From the NCBI RefSeq assembly GCF_003002095.1, contig NZ_PVZC01000006.1, positions 124,001 to 188,000 of the forward strand: 64,000 bases of DNA, in the 5' to 3' direction. Shown here piece by piece: positions 45,398-54,336 of the stretch (within the stretch, counting starts at the first letter, position 1; each line of letters starts with the position of its first letter). A program made the position numbers and the translations under genes. The notes below the pieces were generated by a model. That model was not told the origin of the DNA. It did not search any database and saw only the letters and a program-made list of their open reading frames with translations. Origin of the DNA: Allonocardiopsis opalescens (GTDB taxonomy: Bacteria; Actinomycetota; Actinomycetes; Streptosporangiales; Streptosporangiaceae).

Positions 45398-48343
45398 ATG
45401 CTGGAAGGCATGTGGTCGCACTCTTCGAGCCCCGTCCTGATCGGCAGGGGGGACGAGCTGAACCTGCTGCTCGACACCGCCGCCGACGCGGCGGCCGGCA
45501 CCGCGCGCGCGGTGCTGGTGGCCGGCGAGGCGGGGGTGGGCAAGTCCCGGCTGCTGGACGAGTTCGGCCGCCGGGCCGCCACCGAGCGGGTGCTGACCGG
45601 CAACTGCCTGGAGCTGGGCGTCGACGGCCTGCCCTTCGCCCCTTTCGTCACCGCGCTGCGCCAGCTCGTCCGCGAGCTGGGCGCCGAGCACCTCTCCCGG
45701 GTGTTCGGCGGCCCGCCCGACGAGCTGGCCCGGCTGCTGCCCGAGCTGGGCGCGGCCGCCGCCGAGCGCGAGGACTCCAGGGGCCACCTCTTCGACCAGG
45801 TGCTGCGGCTGCTGGAGTCGGCGGCCGAGCCCGGCGGCCTCAGCCTGGTGATCGAGGACGCCCACTGGGCCGACCGCTCCACCCGCGACCTCTTCGTCTT
45901 CCTCGTGCACAACCTCGGCGCCGCCCGCGTCCAGCTGGTGCTGAGCTACCGCTCCGACGAGCTGCACCGCGCCCACCCGCTGCGCCGGCTCCTCCCCCAG
46001 CTGCGCCGGCTCGACCACGTCGCCGCGGTGGAGCTGTCCGGCCTGTCGCGCGGCGAGGTCGCGGAGCTGGCCGCCGCCATCCGGGGCGCCGAGCCGCCGC
46101 CCGCCCTGCTCGACACGATCCACGAGCGCAGCAACGGCAATCCGCTGTTCGTGGAGTCGCTGCTGGAGTGCGGCGCCCACGGCCTCGGCCGCGTGGTGCC
46201 CGACACCCTGCGCGACCTCCTGCTCGGCGCCATCCAGCGGCTGCCCGACGACGCCGCGCGGGTGGTGGCCGCCGCGTCGGTGGCGGGCGAGCGGGTCGAC
46301 CACGAGCTGCTGCGCCGGGTCACCGGCCTGCCGGAGGCCGCGCTCGACGGCTCGCTGCGGGCGGCCGTCGACGGCAATGTGCTGCGGGTCGAGCCCTCGC
46401 GGCACGGCGATCCGGCCGGCTACGTCTTCCGGCACGCCCTGCTGCGCGAGGCCGTCCACGACGACCTGCTCCCCGGCGAGCACACCCGGCTGCACGCCAG
46501 GTACGCCGACGAACTGGAGGCCGACCCCTCGCTGCTGCCGGCCCGCGACCGCGCCGTGGCGCTGGCCCACCACCGCCACTCCGCCAACCAGCTGCCGCAG
46601 GCGCTCAGCGCGGCCTGGCTGGCGGCCGGCCAGGCGTACTCCGCGCTGGCCTTCGCCGAGAAGCTGCAGATGCTGGAGCGCATCCTCGAACTGTGGGACC
46701 GAGTGCCCGACGCCGCCGCCCTCATCGGCGCCGACCGCCTCGACGTCCTGCGCCAGGCCGTCGGGGCGGCGCTCAGCGGCGGCGACCCCGAGCGGGCCGG
46801 GGCGCTGGCCACCGCCGCGCTGCGCGGACTGGACCCGGCCGAGGACCCGGTCCGCTACGCCCTGCTGCTGCGCCAGCGGGGGCGGGCGCGGCGCGAGCTG
46901 GGCCAGGCCGAGAGCGTCGACGACCTCCGCGCCGCCCTGGCCACCCTCCCGGCCGACCGCCCCGAGCGGGCGCTGCTGCTGGCCACCCTCGCCAACGACC
47001 TGATGCTGCACCCCCGGCTGGCGGAGTCCATCGAGCTGGCCGACGAGGCGCTGGCGCTGGCCCGCGCCACCGGCCACCACTACGTCGAGGCCGACGCGCT
47101 GATCACCCGGGGCGTGCTGCACGTCCAGCGCGGCGCCTTCGACACCGGCATGCGGCTGATCGACGAGGGCGAGGCCATCGCCCGCCGCATCAGCGCCATC
47201 ACCCTGGAGCAGCGTGCGATCAGCAACCGCGCCGCCATGCTGAGCGAGAACGCCGGGCGGCTGCACGAGGCGCTGCGGGTGGCCGAGTCGGGCTACGAGC
47301 AGACCACCCGGCTCAAGCTCCAGCGGCTCGACAGCGTCTGCACCGCGATCAACATCGTGGAGATCCGCCTGCTGCTGGGCCAGTACGACCGGTGCAGGAC
47401 CGCGGTCGAGGAGACGCTGCGCTGGCAGCCCGCCCGCGCCACCCAGCTGCAGCTGCGCCTGTTCCGGGGCCGGGCCGCGCTGCTGCAGGGCGACACCGCC
47501 GCCGCCCGCGCCGACCTCGACGCCTACCTCGCCGCTCCGGGGCGGCGCGACACCTACAGCCAGGAGGAGGGCCCGGCCGCGGTCCTGGAGATCGGGGTGC
47601 TGCTCGCCGAGGGGCGGCCGGGCGAGGCCGTCGGCGCCGCGCTGGCCGCGCTGGGCGACGGCACGGCGCTGCGCTGCGACATCTACGGCTGGCAGCTGCT
47701 CGGCGCGACCGCCGTGCTGCTGACCGACCCGCGGGCCGCGGCCGAGGCCGGACCCGAGCGGATGGCGGCGCTGGCCGCCGCCGTGCGGGCCGCCGTCGCC
47801 GAGATGAACGACATCTACCCGGCGCAGCAGGCGCACCGCGCCGCCGTCGGCCAGCTGCTGCGCGAGTACGAGGGCGCCGCCTCCGCCGCCGCGGCCTGGT
47901 CGGCGGTCGCCGAGCGGTGGGCGGGCCTCGAACAGCCCTACGAGCGTGCCGAGGCGCTGCTGCGCGCGGCCGAGGCCGCGGCGGAGGCCGGCGAGCGCGC
48001 GGCGGCCGGCCGGCTGGTGCGCGCCGCGGCCGAGGCGGCCGCCCCGCTGCCCGCCCCGCCGCTGCGCGCCCGCGTGCAGGCCCTCGCCGCACGCATCGGC
48101 GAGCCGCTCGACACCGCCGCGCCCGTGCCGAGCGCCCCCGGGCTCACCCCGCGCGAGACCGAGGTGCTGCGGCTGCTGGCCCGCGGCCGCTCCAACCGCG
48201 AGATCGCCGGAGAGCTGTTCATCTCCGCCAAGACCGCCAGCGTCCACGTCTCCAACATCCTCGGCAAGCTGGGCGTCCCCAACCGGGGCGCGGCGGCGGC
48301 CGAGGCCTTCCGGCTGGGCCTGGTGGCGCCCGAGCGGGTCTGA
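45398..48343 (+). CDS. LAL-type LuxR regulator (AAA + LuxR HTH)
   Basis: The 981-residue large ATP-binding regulator has an N-terminal AAA-16 domain with intact Walker A (AGEAGVGKSRLLDEF) and Walker B (LSLVIEDAHWADRST). An NB-ARC-like sensor region with SNGNPLFVESLL follows, then a long TPR-like helical array (about 400-900) and a C-terminal LuxR HTH (LTPRETEVLRLLARGRSNRE, ending VSNILGKLGV). ATG at 45398 is favoured, with GAGG nine bases upstream; 45410 is an alternative. Such proteins activate pathway genes in response to an inducer. Target unknown; it follows the small basic gene after 65 bases. Confidence 0.95.
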   Translation: MLEGMWSHSSSPVLIGRGDELNLLLDTAADAAAGTARAVLVAGEAGVGKSRLLDEFGRRAATERVLTGNCLELGVDGLPFAPFVTALRQLVRELGAEHLSRVFGGPPDELARLLPELGAAAAEREDSRGHLFDQVLRLLESAAEPGGLSLVIEDAHWADRSTRDLFVFLVHNLGAARVQLVLSYRSDELHRAHPLRRLLPQLRRLDHVAAVELSGLSRGEVAELAAAIRGAEPPPALLDTIHERSNGNPLFVESLLECGAHGLGRVVPDTLRDLLLGAIQRLPDDAARVVAAASVAGERVDHELLRRVTGLPEAALDGSLRAAVDGNVLRVEPSRHGDPAGYVFRHALLREAVHDDLLPGEHTRLHARYADELEADPSLLPARDRAVALAHHRHSANQLPQALSAAWLAAGQAYSALAFAEKLQMLERILELWDRVPDAAALIGADRLDVLRQAVGAALSGGDPERAGALATAALRGLDPAEDPVRYALLLRQRGRARRELGQAESVDDLRAALATLPADRPERALLLATLANDLMLHPRLAESIELADEALALARATGHHYVEADALITRGVLHVQRGAFDTGMRLIDEGEAIARRISAITLEQRAISNRAAMLSENAGRLHEALRVAESGYEQTTRLKLQRLDSVCTAINIVEIRLLLGQYDRCRTAVEETLRWQPARATQLQLRLFRGRAALLQGDTAAARADLDAYLAAPGRRDTYSQEEGPAAVLEIGVLLAEGRPGEAVGAALAALGDGTALRCDIYGWQLLGATAVLLTDPRAAAEAGPERMAALAAAVRAAVAEMNDIYPAQQAHRAAVGQLLREYEGAASAAAAWSAVAERWAGLEQPYERAEALLRAAEAAAEAGERAAAGRLVRAAAEAAAPLPAPPLRARVQALAARIGEPLDTAAPVPSAPGLTPRETEVLRLLARGRSNREIAGELFISAKTASVHVSNILGKLGVPNRGAAAAEAFRLGLVAPERV

Positions 48344-48405
48344 GCCGGGGCCGGGTCGGGCCAGGAGCGGTCCGGAGCGTCTGGGGCCGTCGTACGGTGG
48401 CGAGC

Positions 48406-48786
48406 ATGAGACGACGCCATCGGCTCCTGGCTCTGGCCGCCGCCGTCGCGCTGTGCGCGGGAGCGCTGTGGTGGGGGGACCGGGAGCTGGCACGGTGGGA
48501 GCAGGAACGGCCCCGCCGAGCGCAGGTCCGGACGGAGCCGCCGCAGCTGCGTGCCATGGTGGCGGAGCACAATCCCCGCAGTACCGATACCGATGCCGAC
48601 TGGCGGCGGCACCGCAGCATCGTCATCGCCGACTGGTGCGATGAGCCGTACGGCGAGGAGCACCATTCGGCCCCTGACGATGCTTTCTGGGGCATCGGCA
48701 CGGAGGACTGGATTGCAAACACCCGGCTCGTCATCGCCGTCTACTGCCCGGCGCGGCTGGACGAGTTCGACGCGCTGGCGGACTGA
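48406..48786 (+). CDS. Small membrane-anchored or secreted hypothetical protein
   Basis: The 126-residue product has an arginine-rich N-terminus and one hydrophobic segment (RLLALAAAVALCAGALWWG), so it is anchored to or exported through the membrane. The outer part contains ADWCDEPYGEEHH and VIAVYCPARLDEF, with two cysteines that may form a disulfide. I do not recognise the family. Codon use is less extreme than in its neighbours (CGATGAGCC and GATTGC codons), hinting at more recent arrival or weaker selection. Confidence 0.65.
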   Translation: MRRRHRLLALAAAVALCAGALWWGDRELARWEQERPRRAQVRTEPPQLRAMVAEHNPRSTDTDADWRRHRSIVIADWCDEPYGEEHHSAPDDAFWGIGTEDWIANTRLVIAVYCPARLDEFDALAD

Positions 48787-48833
48787 CGGCCCGCGCGCAT
48801 GCCGAGCGGGCGGCCGCCGGCGCCTGGAGCCGA

Positions 48834-48867
48834 CCGGGCCCGTGGCCGCAAGCGACCACGGGCCCGG
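48834..48867. terminator. Bidirectional terminator between convergent genes
   Basis: CCGGGCCCGTGG and its exact complement form a 12-base stem with a ten-base loop, between the small membrane protein and the EF-Tu gene. Confidence 0.82.
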
Positions 48868-48880
48868 CGGCGCACCGCTT

Positions 48881-50050
48881 TCAGGCGGGCGCGGCCGTGA
48901 CGGTGCCGGCGCCGACGGTGCGGCCGCCCTCGCGCACGGCGAAGCCGAGGCCCGGCTCCACCGCGATGGCGCGGCCCAGCTCGACGGTCACCTCGACCGT
49001 GTCGCCCGGCATCGCCAGTTCGCCGGGCAGCCGCATCCGCCCGGACACGCTGGTGGTGCGCAGGTAGAACTGCGGCTGGTAGCCCGAGGCGACCGGGGTG
49101 GCCCGGCCGCCCTCCTCGGCCGTGAGCAGGTACACCCGGGCGGTGAAGCGGTGGTGCGCCGTCTGGGTGCCGGGCGCGGCCAGCACCTGCCCGCGCCGCA
49201 CCTGCTCGCGCCGGACGCCGCGCAGCAGCAGCGCGGCGTTGTCGCCCGCCTCGCCCCGCTCCATCGTCCGGCCGAAGGTCTCCACCCCGGTGACGACCGC
49301 GCTGAACCCGTCGTCGAAGCCGACGGCCTGCACGGTGTCGCCGACCGCGACCGTGCCCCGCTCGATCGCGCCGGTGACCACGGTGCCCCGCCCCGGCACG
49401 GTGAGCACGCTCTCCACCGGGAGGAGGAACGGCGCGCCGGTGTAGCGCTCGGGTACCGGCACGTGCTCGTCCACCGCGCGCAGCAGCCGCTCGACGGCGG
49501 CGGTCCACTCAGGGTCGCCCGCCAGCGCCCGCAGCCCGGAGACCCGGACGATGGGCGCGCCGGGGTAGCCGTGCTCGGCCAGCAGCTCGGCCGTCTCCAG
49601 CTCCACCAGCTCCAGCAGCTCGGGGTCGGCGCCGTCGGCCTTGTTCAGCGCGACCACCACGTGCGCGACGCCCACCCGGCGGGCCAGCAGCACGTGCTCG
49701 CGGGTCTGCGGCATGACGCCGTCGCGCGCCGACACGACCAGGATGGCGCCGTCGAGCTGCGCCGCTCCGGTGATCATGTTCCTCACGTAGTCGGCGTGGC
49801 CCGGCATGTCCACATGGGCGTAGTGGCGGGTGGCGGTCTCGTACTCGACGTGCGAGATGTTGATGGTGATCCCCCGCGACGCCTCCTCGGGAGTGCGGTC
49901 GATCCGCTCGAAGGGCACGTAGGACGCGCCGCCGTGCTCGCTGAGGACTTTGGTGATGGCGGCGGTCAGGGTCGTCTTCCCGTGGTCGACGTGTCCCATC
50001 GTGCCGATGTTGAGGTGCGGTTTGGTCCGCACGTAGGCCTGCTTGGCCAT
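48881..50050 (-). CDS. tuf: Divergent EF-Tu paralogue
   Basis: The 389-residue elongation factor has intact GTPase motifs: GHVDHGKT (P-loop), [14 protein letters not shown] (switch I), [11 protein letters not shown] (G3, with Met where canonical EF-Tu has Cys) and NKAD (G4). Domains II and III follow ([24 protein letters not shown]). It differs from housekeeping EF-Tu at many normally invariant places and stands alone, without rpsL, rpsG or fusA, so it is a second, divergent copy like tuf3 of Streptomyces. Roles in stress or in resistance to EF-Tu-targeting antibiotics are possible but unproven here. Confidence 0.93.
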   Translation of the reverse strand: MAKQAYVRTKPHLNIGTMGHVDHGKTTLTAAITKVLSEHGGASYVPFERIDRTPEEASRGITINISHVEYETATRHYAHVDMPGHADYVRNMITGAAQLDGAILVVSARDGVMPQTREHVLLARRVGVAHVVVALNKADGADPELLELVELETAELLAEHGYPGAPIVRVSGLRALAGDPEWTAAVERLLRAVDEHVPVPERYTGAPFLLPVESVLTVPGRGTVVTGAIERGTVAVGDTVQAVGFDDGFSAVVTGVETFGRTMERGEAGDNAALLLRGVRREQVRRGQVLAAPGTQTAHHRFTARVYLLTAEEGGRATPVASGYQPQFYLRTTSVSGRMRLPGELAMPGDTVEVTVELGRAIAVEPGLGFAVREGGRTVGAGTVTAAPA

Positions 50051-50365
50051 GGCTGTTCCCTGTTCCGGTGAGGGCCGTCTCCGGTGACCCGCGCGTGCTG
50101 CCGACCTCCGCCCGCCGGGTCACCTGGACGCACGGGGGGAGGTCAGCGCTCGACGCCGTCGAAGGGAGCGGCGGCACGCGGCGGCACGCCCGCGGGGGCG
50201 GGCGGTGTCGGGACGGCGTGCCGGAACATGCGGCCAATGATGGAGCGGCGGGCGGCGGCGGCGCAACGGATTTTCCGGGCGCCGCCGGCGGCCGGCCGCG
50301 CGCACAGCGCACGGCCTGCCGACGAGCGGCGATCGATCGATGTCGACCGGAACGGACCGGGCCCG
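50051..50365 (-). other. Intergenic region upstream of tuf, 315 bases
   Basis: Lies between galT and the EF-Tu gene on the minus strand. It must contain the tuf promoter. Apart from GC-rich low-complexity sequence I see no repeat, hairpin or gene here. Confidence 0.5.
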
Positions 50366-51448
50366 CTAGCCCCCCGCCGCGCGCAGCCGCTCGGCGGCCC
50401 GCTCGGGGGCGACGTCGTTGATGAAGACGCCCGCGCCGGACTCGGTGGCGGCGAGGTACTTGAGCTTGTCGGGGGCGCGGCGCAGGGTGAAGACCTGGAC
50501 GCGCAGGTGGGCGAGGTCGCGGTCCGCGCGCACCGGCGCCTGGAGGAAGCAGGCGATGTAGGGGGCGGGCGGCTCGCCGCCGAACAGGCGCTCGAAGCGG
50601 CCGAGCACGTCGGCGTACAGCTCCATCAGCACGGCCAGCTCGGCCTCGCCGAGGGCGGCGAGGTCGGGCAGGTGGCGGCGGGGCTGGATCACCACCTCGT
50701 AGGGCCAGCGGGCGGCGGTGGGGACGAAGGCGATGAAGTCGCCCGCCGCCGCGACGACGCGCTCGCCCGCCTTCTCCTCGGCCGCGCCCAGTTCGCAGAA
50801 GAGGCAGCCGCCGCTGCGGTGCCGGTGGCGGCGGGCCGACTCCAGCGCGCGGGCGATCCGCGGCGGCACGAAGGGGAAGGCGTAGATCTGACCGTGCGGG
50901 TGCGGCAGGGTCGCCCCGATCTCGCGGCCCCGGTTCTCGAAGCACAGCACGTACTCAACGCCCGGCTGCCGTCCCAGCTCCTCGGTGCGGTCCACCAGGG
51001 CGCGGCCGATGGTGGCGCGGCGGCGCGGCGCCAGGGTGGAGAAGGCGGCGTCGTGGTCGTCGGTGAAGCAGACGACCTCGCAGCGGCCGGTGCCGGGCCG
51101 CAGGCCGGCGGGGCCGTCCGGCGGCGCGGGCACCGGTGCGCCGACCAGCGAGGGGAAGCGGTTCTCGAAGGCGACGGCGTGGTACCCGGCGGCCGGGATC
51201 TCGGAGTCGGGGCCGCCCGGGCACAGCGGGCAGGCGTCGGCGGCGGGCAGGTTGGTGCGGCCCTGGCGGTGCGCGGCCACCACCACCCACTCGTCGAGCA
51301 CCGGGTCGTAGCGCAGCTGCGAGGCGGTGCGGGCGGGCTCCAGCCGCCGGGGGTCGGGCCGGGACCGGTCCAGTCCCGGCAGGTCGTCGAAGTAGATGAG
51401 CTCGCGCCCGTCCGCCAGCCGGATGGCCGTGCGCCGCCCGTCCGCCAC
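50366..51448 (-). CDS. galT: Galactose-1-phosphate uridylyltransferase GalT
   Basis: The 360-residue enzyme of the Leloir pathway exchanges UMP between UDP-glucose and galactose-1-phosphate. The zinc-ligand CPLCPGG near 73, FENRFPSL, the active-site HPHGQIY with the uridylylated His, and a second zinc-like CLFCE in the second half are all present. The start MADGRR is a GTG at 51448. No galE or galK is adjacent, which is unusual for an actinomycete galT but not unknown; it could serve UDP-sugar supply for the glycosyltransferases farther right. Confidence 0.95.
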   Translation of the reverse strand: MADGRRTAIRLADGRELIYFDDLPGLDRSRPDPRRLEPARTASQLRYDPVLDEWVVVAAHRQGRTNLPAADACPLCPGGPDSEIPAAGYHAVAFENRFPSLVGAPVPAPPDGPAGLRPGTGRCEVVCFTDDHDAAFSTLAPRRRATIGRALVDRTEELGRQPGVEYVLCFENRGREIGATLPHPHGQIYAFPFVPPRIARALESARRHRHRSGGCLFCELGAAEEKAGERVVAAAGDFIAFVPTAARWPYEVVIQPRRHLPDLAALGEAELAVLMELYADVLGRFERLFGGEPPAPYIACFLQAPVRADRDLAHLRVQVFTLRRAPDKLKYLAATESGAGVFINDVAPERAAERLRAAGG

Positions 51449-51880
51449 CGCGGCCCCCGTTTCTGTGTACGCGACAGAAGGTTCGATCGATTGCGATCAT
51501 ATGCGGTCCGTTCTGATCTGGTCACCACCGGGGCCGCTCCCGGCCGGACACGAGGGCGGGCGGCCGCCGGGAAGCTCCGACCACGGCGAACGCCCGCGGG
51601 CCCGGGCGGTCCGCGGCGGCCGGCCGCGCCCACCGCCGCGTGACGGCTCGGAAACAGAACCGCGATCCGGCCTTTACACGGACGGGCGGCACGGATAAGA
51701 ATCCTTCACGTCAGTGCCGCTCCGCGCGTGCCCGGTGACGCTCCGTCCCGCGCCCGCCCGCCCCGGCACCCACAACTGAACACCGGAGCGCGTTTTCCTC
51801 TGCCGGCACATTGGGAGCGCAGCAGAAGATCAGTCTTGATCTGCACCGATTCCCTAGTCCCGCTCACGAAGGAAAAAGTG
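51449..51880. other. Divergent intergenic region with dyad repeats, 432 bases
   Basis: Between galT and the secreted sugar dehydrogenase gene. An AT-richer stretch at about 51,480-51,520 contains GATCGATTGCGATCATATG, with overlapping GATC-centred symmetry, a candidate operator for the divergent sugar genes. No gene is supported. Confidence 0.5.
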
Positions 51881-54322
51881 ATGTCACGACGCGCACCCCG
51901 GGCCCGGCTCGGCCTGCTTGGGGCCGTGCTGCTCGCGCTGACGGCCGCCGCGGCGCCGAGCGCGTACGCCCACCCCGGGCACGACCACGGCGACGCAGCC
52001 GCCCCCCTCGCGCCCCCGGAGGACTTCCAGCAGGTCACCCTCGCCATCGGCGAGCCCGAGATGGGCGAGCCGATGGGGCTGGACATCCTCCCCGACGGCA
52101 CCGCCGTGCACACCTCCCGCGACGGCACGGTCCGCCTCACCGACTCCGACGGCACCACCACGGTGGCCGGGGTGATCCCCGTCTACACCCACGACGAAGA
52201 GGGCCTGCAGGGCGTCGCCGTCGACCCCGACTTCGCCGCCAACCGGCACATCTTCCTGTACTACGCGCCCCCGCTGGACACCCCGCCCGGCGACGCGCCC
52301 GCCGGCGGCGGCGACTTCGCCGCCTGGGAGGGCGTGAACCGGCTCTCCCGGTTCACGCTCTCGGAGTCGGGCCGGCTGGACATGGGCAGCGAGGTCACGG
52401 TGCTGGAGGTCCCCGCCGACCGGGGCATCTGCTGCCACGCCGGCGGCGACATGGACTTCGACGCCGAGGGCAACCTCTACCTGTCCACCGGCGACGACAC
52501 CAACCCGTTCGAGTCCGACGGGTACACCCCGATCGACGAGCGCGCCGACCGCAACCCCGCCTTCGACGCGCAGCGCACCTCGGGCAACACCAACGACCTG
52601 CGCGGCAAGATCCTGCGGATCACCGTCAACGACGACGGCTCGTACTCCATCCCCGAGGGCAACCTCTTCGCCCCCGGCACGGCGGACACCCGCCCGGAGA
52701 TCTACGCGATGGGCTTCCGCAACCCCTTCCGCATCAGCGTCGACCAGGAGACCGGCGTGGTCTACGTCGGCGACTACGGCCCGGACGCGGGCGCGGCCAA
52801 CCCTGACCGAGGGCCCGCCGGCCAGGTGGAGTTCGCCCGCGTGGACGCCCCCGGCAACTACGGCTGGCCGTACTGCACCGGCAGCAACACCGCGGAGGAG
52901 ACCTACGTCGACTACGACTTCGCCACCCAGACCTCCGGCTCCCGCTTCGACTGCGCCGCCCCCGTCAACGACTCGCCGCGCAACACCGGCCTGACGCAGC
53001 TGCCCCCGGCCGAGCCGGCCTGGATCCCCTACAACGGCGGATCGGTGCCCGAGTTCGGCAACGGCAGCGAGTCGCCGATGGGCGGCCCCGTCTACCACTT
53101 CGACCCGGAGCTGGACTCGGCGGTGAAGTTCCCCGAGGAGTACGACGGCCAGGTCTTCCTCGCCGAGTACGGCCGCCGCTGGATCCGCAGCGTCACCGTG
53201 AACGGCGACGGCTCGGCCGGTACCATCGCCGAGTTCCCGTGGGCCGGCACCCAGCCGATGGACCTCGCCTTCGGGCCCGAGGGCGCCCTGTACGTGCTGG
53301 ACTACGGCACCGGCTACTTCAACGGGGACCACAACTCGGCCCTGTACCGGATCGAGTACGCCCCCGACGGCCAGCGCCCGAACGCGGTCGCCTCGGCCGA
53401 CGTGACCTCGGGCCAGGCGCCGCTGGAGGTCCGGTTCTCCTCCGAGGGCACCTCCGACCCCGACAGCACCGAACTGGCCTACGCCTGGGACTTCGGGGAC
53501 GGCGGCACCTCCACCGAGCCGAACCCCAGCCACACCTACACCGCCGACGGCGACTACACCGCCACCCTGACCGTCACCGACGAGGCCGGACTCACCGGCA
53601 CCGCCAGCGTGCCGATCACGGTCGGCAACACCGCGCCGCAGGTCGAGGTGGTGCTGCCCGCCGAGGGCCAGCTCTTCGAGTTCGGCGACGAGGTGGCCTT
53701 CGAGATCGAGGTGACCGACCCCGAGGACGGCGAGATCGACTGCTCCCAGGTGACGGTCAGCTACATCCTCGGCCACGACAGCCACGGCCACGGCCTCGCC
53801 GAGACCAGCGGCTGCTCCGGCACCATCCAGACGCCCGTCGACGGCGAGCACGACCCGAACGCCAACATCTTCGGGATCATCGACGCCGAGTACACCGACG
53901 CCGGCGGCCTGAGCGGCTCCGGGCAGAACATCCTGCAGCCCCGGCACCGCCAGGGCGAGCACTTCGGCGACGCCTCCGGGGTACAGGTCGTACAGCACAC
54001 CAACGCCGAGGGCGCCGCGACCGTCGGCCACATCGAGAACGGCGACTGGATCGCCTTCGAGCCCTACCTGCTGGCCGACGCCGCGTCCTTCACCGCCCGG
54101 GTCGCCTCGGCGGGGACGGGCGGCACCATCGAGGTCCGCGCCGGGGCACCCGACGGCCCCCTGCTCGGCTCGGTGGAGGCGCCGGTCACCGGAGACTGGG
54201 AGACCTTCACCGAGGTCACCACATCCCTGAGCGGCGGGCCGGCCGAGACGACCAGCCTCTACCTGGTCTTCACCGGCGGCGCCGGCGCCCTGTTCGACGT
54301 CGACTCCTTCACCATCGAATAG
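51881..54322 (+). CDS. Secreted GSDH-type sugar dehydrogenase with PKD and CBM6
   Basis: The 813-residue product has a signal peptide (cleavage after SAYA, residue 30), then a His-rich linker. A six-bladed glucose/sorbosone dehydrogenase propeller (about 50-500; GLDILPDGTAVHTSRDG, CCHAGGDMDFDAEGNLYLST, MGFRNPFRIS) follows, then a PKD domain (about 505-590; YAWDFGDGGTSTEPNPSHTY) and a C-terminal CBM6-like domain (about 690-813; VGHIENGDWIAFEPY). The protein would oxidise a sugar outside the cell, probably with PQQ, while bound to a polysaccharide. It is followed 14 bases later by a ThuA-DUF1080 gene, forming a two-gene extracellular pathway. Confidence 0.93.
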   Translation: MSRRAPRARLGLLGAVLLALTAAAAPSAYAHPGHDHGDAAAPLAPPEDFQQVTLAIGEPEMGEPMGLDILPDGTAVHTSRDGTVRLTDSDGTTTVAGVIPVYTHDEEGLQGVAVDPDFAANRHIFLYYAPPLDTPPGDAPAGGGDFAAWEGVNRLSRFTLSESGRLDMGSEVTVLEVPADRGICCHAGGDMDFDAEGNLYLSTGDDTNPFESDGYTPIDERADRNPAFDAQRTSGNTNDLRGKILRITVNDDGSYSIPEGNLFAPGTADTRPEIYAMGFRNPFRISVDQETGVVYVGDYGPDAGAANPDRGPAGQVEFARVDAPGNYGWPYCTGSNTAEETYVDYDFATQTSGSRFDCAAPVNDSPRNTGLTQLPPAEPAWIPYNGGSVPEFGNGSESPMGGPVYHFDPELDSAVKFPEEYDGQVFLAEYGRRWIRSVTVNGDGSAGTIAEFPWAGTQPMDLAFGPEGALYVLDYGTGYFNGDHNSALYRIEYAPDGQRPNAVASADVTSGQAPLEVRFSSEGTSDPDSTELAYAWDFGDGGTSTEPNPSHTYTADGDYTATLTVTDEAGLTGTASVPITVGNTAPQVEVVLPAEGQLFEFGDEVAFEIEVTDPEDGEIDCSQVTVSYILGHDSHGHGLAETSGCSGTIQTPVDGEHDPNANIFGIIDAEYTDAGGLSGSGQNILQPRHRQGEHFGDASGVQVVQHTNAEGAATVGHIENGDWIAFEPYLLADAASFTARVASAGTGGTIEVRAGAPDGPLLGSVEAPVTGDWETFTEVTTSLSGGPAETTSLYLVFTGGAGALFDVDSFTIE

Positions 54323-54336
54323 AGAGGAGGTCCGCA

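Noticed and set aside
43183-48786. Open frame of 1867 codons on the plus strand
   Set aside because: It runs antisense through glnE and out of frame through the LAL regulator; its translation is Arg/Pro/Gly-rich without domains. It is a by-product of very high G+C. Only its last 126 codons (48406-48786) look like a gene.
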